Positions 16,117 to 25,133 of a stretch of 64,000 nt of DNA are shown piece after piece. The stretch comes from GCA-2862585 sp965661345 (GTDB lineage: Bacteria; Bacteroidota; Bacteroidia; Flavobacteriales; UBA7312). The position numbers and the translations under genes were made by a program. Position 1 is the first letter of the stretch; every line of letters starts with the position of its first letter. The stretch is taken from positions 317,653 to 381,652 of the forward strand of contig CBFIDK010000001.1 of assembly GCA_965661345.1 (NCBI GenBank). The letters are read 5' to 3'. The notes beneath the pieces were generated by a model. The model was given only the letters and a program-made list of their open reading frames with translations, did not search any database and was not told the DNA's origin.

Positions 16117-17994
16117 TTATTGAATGGTTATCTTTTTGGTCGATTTTGAATTTAAACTATCAGTTATTGTAATGAAATAAACTCCTTTTCTAAGATGGCT
16201 TAAATCTAGCGACTTATTAATTAAGTTAGTGTTGTTTATCTGTTCAGCATAAACTGATTTTCCTAATATATTTTTTACTTCAAGACTAATGTTTTGATTC
16301 TTTTGTAAATTCAATTGAACTTTAAATACACCATTATTAGGGTTTGGATATATGGCAAACTTTAACTTTTCATCCCTATCGTTTATAGTTGTATTAACCC
16401 CTACAACACTTGGGTCAAAATTAAGTCTCAAGCAAGGTGCAAAGGTAGTATATAGCCATGCGCCAGGGTCTACGCCTTCTTGAATTCCATCAATATCTTG
16501 TACAAGGCTTTCGCCGTTGTTAGGATTGTTTCCAGACGTACTAATGTAGATGGTGTCATTACTATTAAAAGCAGCGTACAATGTAGGTAGAATAACTTGC
16601 CCAGCATCTAATATTACTGGAGGATCTAACACTACATTAAACCATTCTTCAGTAAGTGAGCCAAATTCTAATACTTCCGTTTCGGTTAAGAAACTTACGT
16701 CGCCAGAATTGGGGTCAACAGAATTGATAATGATTTTTCCTGTAGCAGTAGGGGTAGTTCGTTCGCTTAATCTTAAAGTTACTGCATAAGCCGTTACAGT
16801 GTTGTATATGTCAAAAACATTTCCGTATTGTCTTGTGCCATCACCATTAATTCCAAATCTTCCATAATTAACTGCGTTGTTTCCATTATCTCTAGCGTAA
16901 ACGAATTCTGTAACTTGAAAACGTTCTGTAAGTGTGTCTGTAGATATATAGTTGTTGTCATCTTTACCACGTATTGAGGCAAGGTACACTCCAGTGTCAG
17001 AAGGTGTGAATCCGTCGTTAACAAAAATGGTGTCTCTATCTCCAGACACAATACTATATCCAAAGCTTTCGGTACTAAACCCTTCTGATTCTACAGAAGC
17101 ATCTAATCTGATACTGTCAATGGTATTGTAGCCAACATTTTCTAAAATTCCACCAAAAAAGTATGCGGTTTGAGAAATTTGATCTAAAGGCATAACTCGG
17201 TAAGATGTTCCTCCAAAGTAGCTACTCGGGACCCTGTTGTAACTTGTTAAGATATTTGATGAATAAGGTTGTGTTTTTAAAATTTTAACATCGTCAATCA
17301 TCCAGTAGTAATGTGAAGCTGTTTCGGCATTATTTGCCCAATCAAAACGAATTTGAACGCTATCATTTAATGCGGCTAATTCTGTTATTATAATCTCAAC
17401 TTGTACAGTTCCTGATAAAACGTTAACGGTTCCTAAATCATTTACTTGAAAGCTGTTTAAATCAGACCAACCACTACCGTTATTGATAAATACTGTAAGC
17501 TCATGAGAGCCGAAGCAGCACCATCTGTATGCATGCTCAAAGGATAAGGTTACATTAGAGTAATTTGAAAGATCTATGTAGGGCGATGTTAGTGAGCCTT
17601 TACGGTTGGAATAAGCAGCAGTAGGTAATCCTGCGTTTGAACCGTCAGCATCAAAAATCATCCATCCATTGGCAGCGGATTCAGACTCCAATAAAAAAGG
17701 CTCGTCTCCGGCATAATCACCATTAGAGCCATCGAAATCTAATTCCCAAATTGCACCATCAGGCCCTTGTGTAGTCCAAGCCGGATCAATTGAGTTGTTA
17801 TTTCCGTCAAGACCTTCTCTAAAATTTTCATACCAAATAATATCAGCGCTATCTACAACAGCATTCACTGTAGATTTAAACTGATTAAAACTTTTGGATT
17901 CTTTTGGAGTGTTTACAATGCTGTTTACTTTATGCTGAGAATATGCGGATAAACAGAATGTTGATGTTACAAAAAACAGTAAAATTCGTTTCAT
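16117..17994 (-). CDS. T9SS cargo protein 3, B-type domain and type A sorting domain
   Basis: A 625-residue secreted protein and the closest relative of cargo 2. The signal peptide MKRILLFFVTSTFCLSAYSQ is followed by the B-type module at about 50-250: WYENFREGLDGNNNSIDPAW, NGWMIFDADGSNAG, SFEHAYRWCCFGSHEL and SHYYWMIDDVKIL. The middle region carries GNVFDIYNTVTAYAVTLRL. The sorting domain starts near 546 (IYPNPNNGVFKV, VKNILGKSVYAE, LRKGVYFITI, KKITIQ). The adjacent Cys pair in HAYRWCC, shared with cargo 2, may form or bind something specific to the B-type. It is flanked by terminators on both sides. Confidence 0.88.
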   Translation of the reverse strand: MKRILLFFVTSTFCLSAYSQHKVNSIVNTPKESKSFNQFKSTVNAVVDSADIIWYENFREGLDGNNNSIDPAWTTQGPDGAIWELDFDGSNGDYAGDEPFLLESESAANGWMIFDADGSNAGLPTAAYSNRKGSLTSPYIDLSNYSNVTLSFEHAYRWCCFGSHELTVFINNGSGWSDLNSFQVNDLGTVNVLSGTVQVEIIITELAALNDSVQIRFDWANNAETASHYYWMIDDVKILKTQPYSSNILTSYNRVPSSYFGGTSYRVMPLDQISQTAYFFGGILENVGYNTIDSIRLDASVESEGFSTESFGYSIVSGDRDTIFVNDGFTPSDTGVYLASIRGKDDNNYISTDTLTERFQVTEFVYARDNGNNAVNYGRFGINGDGTRQYGNVFDIYNTVTAYAVTLRLSERTTPTATGKIIINSVDPNSGDVSFLTETEVLEFGSLTEEWFNVVLDPPVILDAGQVILPTLYAAFNSNDTIYISTSGNNPNNGESLVQDIDGIQEGVDPGAWLYTTFAPCLRLNFDPSVVGVNTTINDRDEKLKFAIYPNPNNGVFKVQLNLQKNQNISLEVKNILGKSVYAEQINNTNLINKSLDLSHLRKGVYFITITDSLNSKSTKKITIQ

Positions 17995-18011
17995 AATAAT
18001 TTGAGTTAATT

Positions 18012-18041
18012 AAAAAAAGCAGAGGTTAGTCTGCTTTTTTT
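18012..18041 (-). terminator. Intrinsic terminator after T9SS cargo gene 4
   Basis: A twelve-base perfect stem of 7 A/T pairs plus GCAGA/TCTGC around a 6-base loop, ending in a U-run on the minus strand. It lies 23 bases past the gene 4 stop. Gene 3 starts only 18 bases further on, and no clear promoter is visible for it, so gene 3 may depend on partial read-through. Confidence 0.85.
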
Positions 18042-18063
18042 AAAGTTAAGGTTAAGTGTAATA

Positions 18064-19932
18064 TTAGTGTAAAATTATCTTCTTAGTAGAGCTTACTCCA
18101 TTTTCATTAGTTAATGAGATAGAATAAATTCCTTTTTCGTAATTTGATATATCAATTTGGGTATTACCATTGATTAGTCTGCTGTAAACCGTTTGACCTA
18201 AAACATTTTGAATTTCAATTTCTTGATTAGCTGTTGAGCTAGTAGAGATATTAAATATTCCGTTGTTAGGGTTAGGGTATACATTAAATTTGATTGCATT
18301 TTCCTCATTTACAGATGCAGGAGGAGTTAATGTTGGATCAAAGTTTAATCTAACCATTGCTGTTGACGTTGTGTAATACCACAAACCTGGATCACCAGAA
18401 ATACCATCGATATCTTGTAAAAGAGTTTCTCCTGGCTGTGAGTTACCAGTTTGTGCAATTACTAAAGTATCAGTAGCATTAAAGCTAGCATAAATAGTTG
18501 GCAGTACCACATCACCTGCCATAAGCTGAACAGGCACATCAAACACAAAGTTCATCCAATCGTCAGTCATTGAGCCAACATTCATTTCAGCTGTTTCAGT
18601 TAAGTAGTTAACGTCTCCTGTTTCAACATCTACCATGTTAAGTACACCTTTAGCCATACATCCTGGTGATGTTGCAGGGTGAATTCTTACTTTGATACCG
18701 TAAAGCATAGCATCTTTATAGATGTCATATATATTTCCTCTTTGCTCAGTTCCATCGTTATTTACAAATGATCCCCCACTGTATCCGCCAGTAAAGTCAG
18801 CATCATCTCTAGCGTATTCATTATCAGATACGACAAACTGCACAGATTTAGTTTCTGTTTGAGTGCCATTTTCATCAGAGGCATAAATTTCAGCTTCATA
18901 AGTTCCTGTAGCTGTTGCAGTGTACACATCGTTGCAGTAGAAAGAATCTACAAGTAACGAGCCAGTATTGGCTGCGTAACTTTCAGAACTAAACCCTTCA
19001 GCAGCGATTGAAGAATACAATCTTGCACTATCTAAAATGTTAAGTCCCATATTTTTTACATACCCAGCAAAATTATATGCTGTTGCACTTGCTTGTTCAA
19101 GTGGTACTGTTTGGTAAGTAGTTCCGCCAAAATATGCACTTGGGAAAAGTTGTAGTTGCTCGTTAAGTTTCATAGCATACTCAGGAAGAGGGTTTACTAT
19201 GATATCATCGATTGCTAAACCACTAGCCCAGCTACCGTTATCGGACCAAGTGAAACGAATAACCACATTGGTATCAGCGTAATAGTCGCTTAAGTTGTAA
19301 GCGGCCGATTGCCACGCTTGAGTTTCTGGAAGAGGTCCGCTTAAATCAGAGAAGTTATCTCCACCATCAGTACTTATTTCAACGTATGCATCGCCACCAC
19401 CCCAGTTTTTGTCGTGATAATATTCGAACTGAAGCCACATGCCTGTATCACCTTCAGCGAAGTTAAGTGCAGGAAGTTCAAGCACTTCAAGAGTAAGGTC
19501 ACAGTTATTATTTTCATTTGGCGCACCACCACCTGGCAAGCATGCATCGTCATTAGTCATTGCAAAAGTTGTATGGTCATCTAAATATGTCCAGTATCCA
19601 CCTGCGCCAGCGTCAGTGCTGTTTCCTGTATAAAAGCCTTGAACTTGAATTGTACTCCCGTCATAAGGAACGTAATAGTTCTCTTCTAAACTAGAGGTGT
19701 TCATATCAGATGGTAAGCTCGGAACAGATACATCTTCAAAATTTTCACAATAAAAATAATCAGGGTTACATTCAATAGATGATCTTAGTTCTACTGTGCT
19801 AGAAAAAGTTTTCGGAATAGTAGAATCAATAATTTTTTTTGGAGCTATCTTTAATTCTTGTGAGTTAATGCCTTGAGCAAAAACGCTTCCAACAACTAAA
19901 AATGAGCATAAAACTGAATAAAATGTTTTCAT
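18064..19932 (-). CDS. T9SS cargo protein 4, A-type jelly-roll domain and type A sorting domain
   Basis: A 622-residue secreted protein, first in the four-gene array in transcription order. The signal peptide MKTFYSVLCSFLVVGSVFAQ is followed by the A-type MAM-like module: CNPDYFYCENFEDVSVPSLP, FEYYHDKNWGGGDAYVEI and SDNGSWASGLAIDDIIV. A paralogue-wide middle region follows (GNIYDIYKDAMLYGIKVRI). The T9SS sorting domain begins near 549 (VYPNPNNGIFNI, IQNVLGQTVYSR, YEKGIYSISLT, KKIILH). It lies 99 bp downstream of gcvP with its own weak promoter box (TAAATTCG). No enzyme domain is recognised; a structural or adhesive role is inferred only. Confidence 0.88.
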   Translation of the reverse strand: MKTFYSVLCSFLVVGSVFAQGINSQELKIAPKKIIDSTIPKTFSSTVELRSSIECNPDYFYCENFEDVSVPSLPSDMNTSSLEENYYVPYDGSTIQVQGFYTGNSTDAGAGGYWTYLDDHTTFAMTNDDACLPGGGAPNENNNCDLTLEVLELPALNFAEGDTGMWLQFEYYHDKNWGGGDAYVEISTDGGDNFSDLSGPLPETQAWQSAAYNLSDYYADTNVVIRFTWSDNGSWASGLAIDDIIVNPLPEYAMKLNEQLQLFPSAYFGGTTYQTVPLEQASATAYNFAGYVKNMGLNILDSARLYSSIAAEGFSSESYAANTGSLLVDSFYCNDVYTATATGTYEAEIYASDENGTQTETKSVQFVVSDNEYARDDADFTGGYSGGSFVNNDGTEQRGNIYDIYKDAMLYGIKVRIHPATSPGCMAKGVLNMVDVETGDVNYLTETAEMNVGSMTDDWMNFVFDVPVQLMAGDVVLPTIYASFNATDTLVIAQTGNSQPGETLLQDIDGISGDPGLWYYTTSTAMVRLNFDPTLTPPASVNEENAIKFNVYPNPNNGIFNISTSSTANQEIEIQNVLGQTVYSRLINGNTQIDISNYEKGIYSISLTNENGVSSTKKIILH

Positions 19933-19963
19933 TGGTACTTGTTAATTTTCGGTTAAGTTGTAG

Positions 19964-19971
19964 CGAATTTA
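19964..19971 (-). promoter_or_regulatory. -7-like promoter box of T9SS cargo gene 4 (TAAATTCG)
   Basis: One mismatch from TAnnTTTG, 31 bases upstream of the start codon, in the 99-bp gap after gcvP. No terminator hairpin is evident in this gap, so read-through from gcvP is also possible. Confidence 0.4.
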
Positions 19972-20031
19972 CAGCCTTTTTAGAAATAATCCTAAAATAT
20001 TTAACAAGTATTTTTTAATGATTTATGTTGA

Positions 20032-22914
20032 CTAAACGTAATTTTCTATTGAAACACAAGAACATATGAGATTTCGGTCGCCGTATGCATCATCAACTCT
20101 TCTTACAGTTGGCCAAAATTTATTTTTTGATACATATTCAGCAGGAAAAGCTGCTTCTTGTCTACTGTAAGGTTTTGTCCAATTGTCAGAAGCTATCATA
20201 TTAATAGTATGAGGTGCATTTTTTAACAGATTGTTTGTTTCATCAAAATCACCATTTGCGATGGCATTAATTTCATTACGAATAGAGGTCATTGCCAAAA
20301 TAAAACGGTCTAATTCTTCTTGACTTTCACTTTCTGTAGGTTCTATCATTAGTGTTCCCGCTACTGGAAAAGATACCGTTGGCGCATGAAAGCCGTAGTC
20401 CATTAATCGTTTGGCGATGTCGGTAACTTCAATACCTATTTCTTTAAACGGTCTGCAATCCAAAATCATTTCATGAGCAACTCTTCCTTTTTCGTTGGTG
20501 TAAAGAATAGTATAATGCTCTTTTAGTTGTTCCTTAATGTAATTAGCGTTAAGAATAGCTACTTCAGTTGATTTTGTTAATCCTTCTTCACCAAGCATTT
20601 TGATGTAAGCATATGAAATACATAATACCAATGAAGAGCCCCAAGGTGCAGCAGAAATAGACGATATAGCCTTTTCTCCACCAGTTTGAATTATTGGGTT
20701 GCTTGGTAAAAATGGCTTGAGGTGTTCAACTACTCCAATTGGTCCCATGCCAGGCCCACCTCCTCCGTGAGGAATGGCAAACGTTTTGTGTAGGTTTAAG
20801 TGACACACATCTGCTCCAATTTTTGCTGGATTGGTTAATCCAACCTGCGCATTCATATTAGCGCCATCCATATACACTTGACCGCCATGGCGATGTATGA
20901 TGTCTGTTACTTTCATTACATTTTCTTCAAAAACACCATGTGTCGAAGGATATGTAATCATTAGTGCGGCTAAAGTATCACTGTATGTTTCTGCTTTTTC
21001 TTTCAAATCGTCAAGGTCAATGTTGCCCATTTCATCGCATTTAGTAACTACAACCTTCATGCCCGCCATTGTAGCTGAAGCTGGATTAGTTCCATGAGCA
21101 GATGAGGGAATTAAACATATATTTCTGTGCGATTCATTTCGATTTTCGTGATATGCTCGTATGACCATAAGACCAGCGTATTCTCCTTGAGCACCTGAAT
21201 TGGGCTGCAATGACATGCCTGCAAAACCAGTAATTTCACACAACGATTCTTCGAGTTCATGGAACATTATGTGATATCCTCGTGCCTGGTTTACAGGCGC
21301 AAAGGGATGAATATTGCTAAACTCTACCCAACTTAACGGAAAGAGTTCAGATGCTGCATTAAGCTTCATGGTGCATGACCCTAAGGGTATCATTGAATGA
21401 TTGAGCGCTAAGTCTTTGTTTTCTAATCGCTTTATGTAACGCATCATTTCCGTTTCACTGTGAAAGGAATTGAAAACTTCATGCTGTAGAAAGTCGCTTT
21501 CTCTGTAAAGTTCAGTAGGAATATAAGCATTAGCATCTGTATAATTCCCATTCAGAACTTTATTGATAAGTTCAGTTGGGTCTGGATGGTTGCAGCTTTT
21601 TGCAAAAACACTTAGTATGTCATTTATGTTTTGCAGATTATCCTTTTCGTCAATAGAAATAGAAAGGTGCTTATCGTCGATATAGTTAAAATTCATCTTG
21701 GCATCTTCGGCAAATACCTTTAGGGTTTCGACAGATACGTTTTGAACGTCAACAAGTAAGGTATCAAAATAGTTCTTATTGAGCTGCTTGTAACCTAATT
21801 CGGTCAGCCCATCAGATAGAATACAGCTTAAATGGTGAATTTTTCTTGCGATATTTTTTAGTCGGTTGGGACCGTGATATACGCCATACATTCCAGCCAT
21901 TACAGACAGTAAAACTTGTGCGGTACAAATATTCGATGTTGCACGTTCTCTCTTAATGTGTTGCTCACGCGTTTGAAGCGCCATTCTTAAGGCTCTGTTT
22001 CCTTCAGCATCTACTGTTACTCCAATAATTCTTCCTGGAATATTTCTTTTATACTTTTCCTTTGTGGCGAAATAGGCAGCATGAGGGCCTCCGTAACCCA
22101 TAGGAATTCCAAAACGCTGAGTGGTTCCAACCACTACATCTGCATCCCACTCACCTGGAGGGGTTAGTAGGGTTAAGCTTAACAAGTCAGCTGCAACAGC
22201 TACACCAACGTCATTATTTTTTGCATCCTTGGCAAGTACTTTATAGTTTTCTATGTTTCCATGTTTGCAAGGGTATTGAACAATCATACCAAAAACATCT
22301 TCTCTGGAGAAATCAAATTCACTGTGGTCAGAAATAACCAATTCGATGCCTATTGGATTTGAACGAGTTTTAAGAACGTCAATGGTTTGAGGTAAACAAT
22401 CTTTGGAAACTAAAAATACATTTGCATTGGACTTTTTCTTTTCTTTAGATCGCGAATTAAAAAGCATCAACATGGCCTCAGCAGCAGCAGTTCCTTCGTC
22501 TAAAAGCGAAGCGTTAGCAATTTCCATGGCTGTTAAGTCTGAAACCATAGTTTGGTAATTTAATAATGCTTCTAGTCTTCCTTGTGCAATTTCAGCTTGA
22601 TAAGGAGTGTAGGCAGTGTACCAACCTGGATTTTCTAATATATTTCTTTGAATGACTCCTGGTAATATAGTGTTGTAATACCCCAAGCCAATGTATGAAC
22701 GGTAATTTTTATTTTTTCGACCAAGAGATTTCATGTGATCTAAAAGCTCAGATTCCGACATAGCGTCAGGTAAATCCATCTTTTCATTCAATCGAATTGA
22801 GCTGGGGATAGTTTGGTCAATAAGTTCATCAATAGTCGTTAGGCCTATCGAGTTTAACATTGATTCCTGGTCGCTTGAATTAGGACCTATATGTCGTTCA
22901 GAAAATTGATTCAT
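20032..22914 (-). CDS. gcvP: Glycine dehydrogenase (decarboxylating), P-protein
   Basis: PLP-dependent P-protein of the glycine cleavage system, which decarboxylates glycine and passes the aminomethyl group to lipoylated H-protein. At 960 residues it is the fused (alpha plus beta) form. The PLP lysine lies in CHLNLHKTFAIPHGGGGPG; other family motifs are MIPLGSCTMKLNA and QPNSGAQGEYAGL. The start at 22914 (MNQFSERHIGP) matches the family; a frame opening at 22953 would begin upstream of the promoter box at 22935-22942. gcvT and gcvH are not in the window. Confidence 0.97.
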   Translation of the reverse strand: MNQFSERHIGPNSSDQESMLNSIGLTTIDELIDQTIPSSIRLNEKMDLPDAMSESELLDHMKSLGRKNKNYRSYIGLGYYNTILPGVIQRNILENPGWYTAYTPYQAEIAQGRLEALLNYQTMVSDLTAMEIANASLLDEGTAAAEAMLMLFNSRSKEKKKSNANVFLVSKDCLPQTIDVLKTRSNPIGIELVISDHSEFDFSREDVFGMIVQYPCKHGNIENYKVLAKDAKNNDVGVAVAADLLSLTLLTPPGEWDADVVVGTTQRFGIPMGYGGPHAAYFATKEKYKRNIPGRIIGVTVDAEGNRALRMALQTREQHIKRERATSNICTAQVLLSVMAGMYGVYHGPNRLKNIARKIHHLSCILSDGLTELGYKQLNKNYFDTLLVDVQNVSVETLKVFAEDAKMNFNYIDDKHLSISIDEKDNLQNINDILSVFAKSCNHPDPTELINKVLNGNYTDANAYIPTELYRESDFLQHEVFNSFHSETEMMRYIKRLENKDLALNHSMIPLGSCTMKLNAASELFPLSWVEFSNIHPFAPVNQARGYHIMFHELEESLCEITGFAGMSLQPNSGAQGEYAGLMVIRAYHENRNESHRNICLIPSSAHGTNPASATMAGMKVVVTKCDEMGNIDLDDLKEKAETYSDTLAALMITYPSTHGVFEENVMKVTDIIHRHGGQVYMDGANMNAQVGLTNPAKIGADVCHLNLHKTFAIPHGGGGPGMGPIGVVEHLKPFLPSNPIIQTGGEKAISSISAAPWGSSLVLCISYAYIKMLGEEGLTKSTEVAILNANYIKEQLKEHYTILYTNEKGRVAHEMILDCRPFKEIGIEVTDIAKRLMDYGFHAPTVSFPVAGTLMIEPTESESQEELDRFILAMTSIRNEINAIANGDFDETNNLLKNAPHTINMIASDNWTKPYSRQEAAFPAEYVSKNKFWPTVRRVDDAYGDRNLICSCVSIENYV

Positions 22915-22934
22915 CGAAAAAATATTAGCAGGTA

Positions 22935-22942
22935 CAAAAATA
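22935..22942 (-). promoter_or_regulatory. -7 promoter box of gcvP (TATTTTTG)
   Basis: An exact TAnnTTTG match on the minus strand, 20 bases upstream of the chosen gcvP start. It supports the ATG at 22914 and rules against the longer reading. Confidence 0.6.
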
Positions 22943-22976
22943 TAAAATGACAATGTATATTAACACTACAATTTTA

Positions 22977-22984
22977 TATTTTTG
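22977..22984 (+). promoter_or_regulatory. -7 promoter box of the UbiA-like gene (TATTTTTG)
   Basis: An exact TAnnTTTG match only four bases before the ATG at 22989. This predicts a leaderless or nearly leaderless mRNA for the UbiA-like/kynurenine gene run. Confidence 0.58.
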
Positions 22985-22988
22985 ATAA

Positions 22989-23855
22989 ATGTCCCTGCCA
23001 ACAAAATTGAGCTCCTTTTTTCTGATTAGCAACCTTTTTATTTCAGTCTGTGTAGTTGCACTTTGTCAGAGTTCGGCTCTGCTTTTAAATGTTGATGCCA
23101 GTCACTTATTGCCATTTGTGTTTTTTTCAACATTATTTAGTTATAATTTCCAACGCTATGTGAGGTTTAAATCTTCAAAAAATGGATTTAGCCAATTGGA
23201 ATGGATAAGAAATCGAGAATGGTCATTGAAAGGCCTTACATTGATCTCTTTAGTGTTGTCAATTTATTATTCATTATCATTATCTGTCAATTCATTTTAC
23301 ATTTTGATTCCGGCAATTGCGATAACACTTTTGTACCCCTTTAGCATTCGTTTTTCTGACTACTCAATTCGTTTGAGGGAAACGCCTAGACTGAAAATTT
23401 TCTTAATCGTCATTGTGTGGACTATTGTCAGCGTAGGTTTGGTAGTAGTAGAGTGTGCTGTTCCTTTTTCTGACGAAGTATGTCTTTTGATTGCAAGTAG
23501 ATTCTTTTTTGTCTTTTCAATCACTATTCCTTTTGATATTCGAGATTTAAAATACGATAAACATTATATGAAAACTATACCTCAGATGTTTGGGGTTAAA
23601 ACGTCAAAACAAATTGCTCTATGGTCTTTAGCATTGTATGAGTTGATGTCAATACTTCATTTTTTTGTGGCTGGTTTTTCATTTTCGCTACTGATAGGAT
23701 TGCTTTTCACGTCCTTGTATGTTGGATTTTTGATTTATAAAACTAATGAGGAAAGAAGCGATACTTTCTACACATTTTGGTTAGAAGGAAGTAGTTTAAT
23801 AATGTATTTGCTACTTTTTATTATCCCACTAGCTTTTGGTATCTTCGCACCCTAA
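22989..23855 (+). CDS. UbiA-superfamily-like membrane protein with degenerate first Asp motif
   Basis: A 288-residue protein with about seven to nine predicted helices, resembling UbiA prenyltransferases. The second Asp-rich motif is recognisable at 183-190 (PFDIRDLKYDK), followed by a KTIPQMFGVKTSK stretch as in UbiA proteins. The first motif, which normally holds Mg2+-binding aspartates (N-D-x-x-D), reads FSYNFQRYVRF at about 50-60 and has no Asp. Ordinary prenyl transfer is therefore doubtful, and the role is unknown. It lies 9 bp upstream of kynU and probably shares its transcript. Its mRNA is predicted to be leaderless. Confidence 0.75.
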   Translation: MSLPTKLSSFFLISNLFISVCVVALCQSSALLLNVDASHLLPFVFFSTLFSYNFQRYVRFKSSKNGFSQLEWIRNREWSLKGLTLISLVLSIYYSLSLSVNSFYILIPAIAITLLYPFSIRFSDYSIRLRETPRLKIFLIVIVWTIVSVGLVVVECAVPFSDEVCLLIASRFFFVFSITIPFDIRDLKYDKHYMKTIPQMFGVKTSKQIALWSLALYELMSILHFFVAGFSFSLLIGLLFTSLYVGFLIYKTNEERSDTFYTFWLEGSSLIMYLLLFIIPLAFGIFAP

Positions 23856-23864
23856 TTTTATGTT

Positions 23865-25133
23865 ATGCAAAACTCATTAGAATTTGCTTTACAATCAGAC
23901 AAGTCAGACGAATTATCTGCTTATAGACAGAAGTTTTTTATCCCTGAGGTAAACGGCAAAGAAGCACTTTATTTTACAGGCAATTCATTGGGCTTACAGC
24001 CAAAAAGTGTCAAAACTCATTTGTTGCAAGAACTTGATGATTGGGCTAAATATGGTGTTGAAGGACATTTTGAAGCCAAAAATCCTTGGGTGTCTTACCA
24101 CAAAATTTTAAGTGAGCCATTTGCTAAACTAGTTGGTGCGCATCCCGGTGAAGTAGTAGCTATGAACGGCTTGAGCGTAAATCTACATTTAATGCTGGTT
24201 TCCTTTTATCAACCTAAGGGAAAACGCACAAAGATTATTTGTGAAGCGAAGGCTTTTCCATCAGATCAATATGTGTTGGAAAGTCAAGTCAAATTTCATG
24301 GTTTAAATCCAGAAGATACTATTGTAGAAGTAAGTCCACGTGAGGGAGAACACTGTATTAGAGAGGAAGATATTATATCGTGTATTCAAGAGGTTGGCGA
24401 TGAACTTGCATTAGTGTTTTGGGGAGGAGTGAACTATTATACTGGCCAAGTATTTGATATGTCAAACATAACTAAAGAAGCCAAGTCTGTTGGTGCATTT
24501 GTTGGTTTTGATTTGGCGCATGGCGTTGGAAATATTGCACTTAATTTACACGACTGGCAAGTAGATTTTGCTTGTTGGTGCTCGTATAAATATTTGAACT
24601 CTGGACCTGGAAGTGTTTCAGGAGTATTTGTTCATGATATTCATAAAAACAGTCCCGAATTACCACGATTTTCAGGATGGTGGGGTCACGATGAAGAACG
24701 TCGTTTTTTGATGGAAAAAGAGTTTGTCCCGATGTTAGGCGCAGAAGGTTGGCAGCTTTCGAATGCTCCAGTTTTTTCGATGGCAGCATGTAAAGCCAGC
24801 ATGGATATTTTTGATGAGGTTGGAATGCCCAAGCTTGTTGAAAAAAGCAGAAAGCTCACTAATTACATGGAATTTATTTTCAACGGTATTTCTTCTCGAT
24901 ATGATAATTGTAACTTTGAAATTATTACCCCAAAAGAGGAACGAAATAGGGGGTGTCAACTGTCAATTTTGATGCACGGACAAGGAAAAGATATGTTTGA
25001 TTTTATAAGTAGTGAAGGGGTCATTGCCGATTGGCGTGAACCTAATGTTATACGCCTTGCGCCTGTTCCACTATACAACAGTTTTGAAGATATTTTCAAA
25101 TTAGGACAAATCATAGAAAAAGCATTATCATGA
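23865..25133 (+). CDS. kynU: Kynureninase
   Basis: PLP enzyme cleaving kynurenine or 3-hydroxykynurenine to anthranilate or 3-hydroxyanthranilate plus alanine. The 422-residue length is typical. Family marks are ALYFTGNSLGLQPKSV at about 34-49, the PLP-region FDLAHGVGNI and the PLP Lys242 in WCSYKYLNSGPGS, then GWWGHDEERRF. Its stop overlaps the kmo start (ATGA), so the two are translationally coupled. Pairing with kmo argues that the main substrate is 3-hydroxykynurenine. Confidence 0.95.
   Translation: MQNSLEFALQSDKSDELSAYRQKFFIPEVNGKEALYFTGNSLGLQPKSVKTHLLQELDDWAKYGVEGHFEAKNPWVSYHKILSEPFAKLVGAHPGEVVAMNGLSVNLHLMLVSFYQPKGKRTKIICEAKAFPSDQYVLESQVKFHGLNPEDTIVEVSPREGEHCIREEDIISCIQEVGDELALVFWGGVNYYTGQVFDMSNITKEAKSVGAFVGFDLAHGVGNIALNLHDWQVDFACWCSYKYLNSGPGSVSGVFVHDIHKNSPELPRFSGWWGHDEERRFLMEKEFVPMLGAEGWQLSNAPVFSMAACKASMDIFDEVGMPKLVEKSRKLTNYMEFIFNGISSRYDNCNFEIITPKEERNRGCQLSILMHGQGKDMFDFISSEGVIADWREPNVIRLAPVPLYNSFEDIFKLGQIIEKALS

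Noticed and set aside
12197..19932. T9SS array as a CRISPR-like or recombining repeat locus
   Set aside because: Similarity is at the protein level between whole genes; no short direct repeats with spacers or recombinase genes were seen.
22915..22953. N-terminal extension of GcvP to 22953
   Set aside because: The promoter box at 22935-22942 would lie inside the coding sequence; the conserved protein begins at MNQFSERHIGP.
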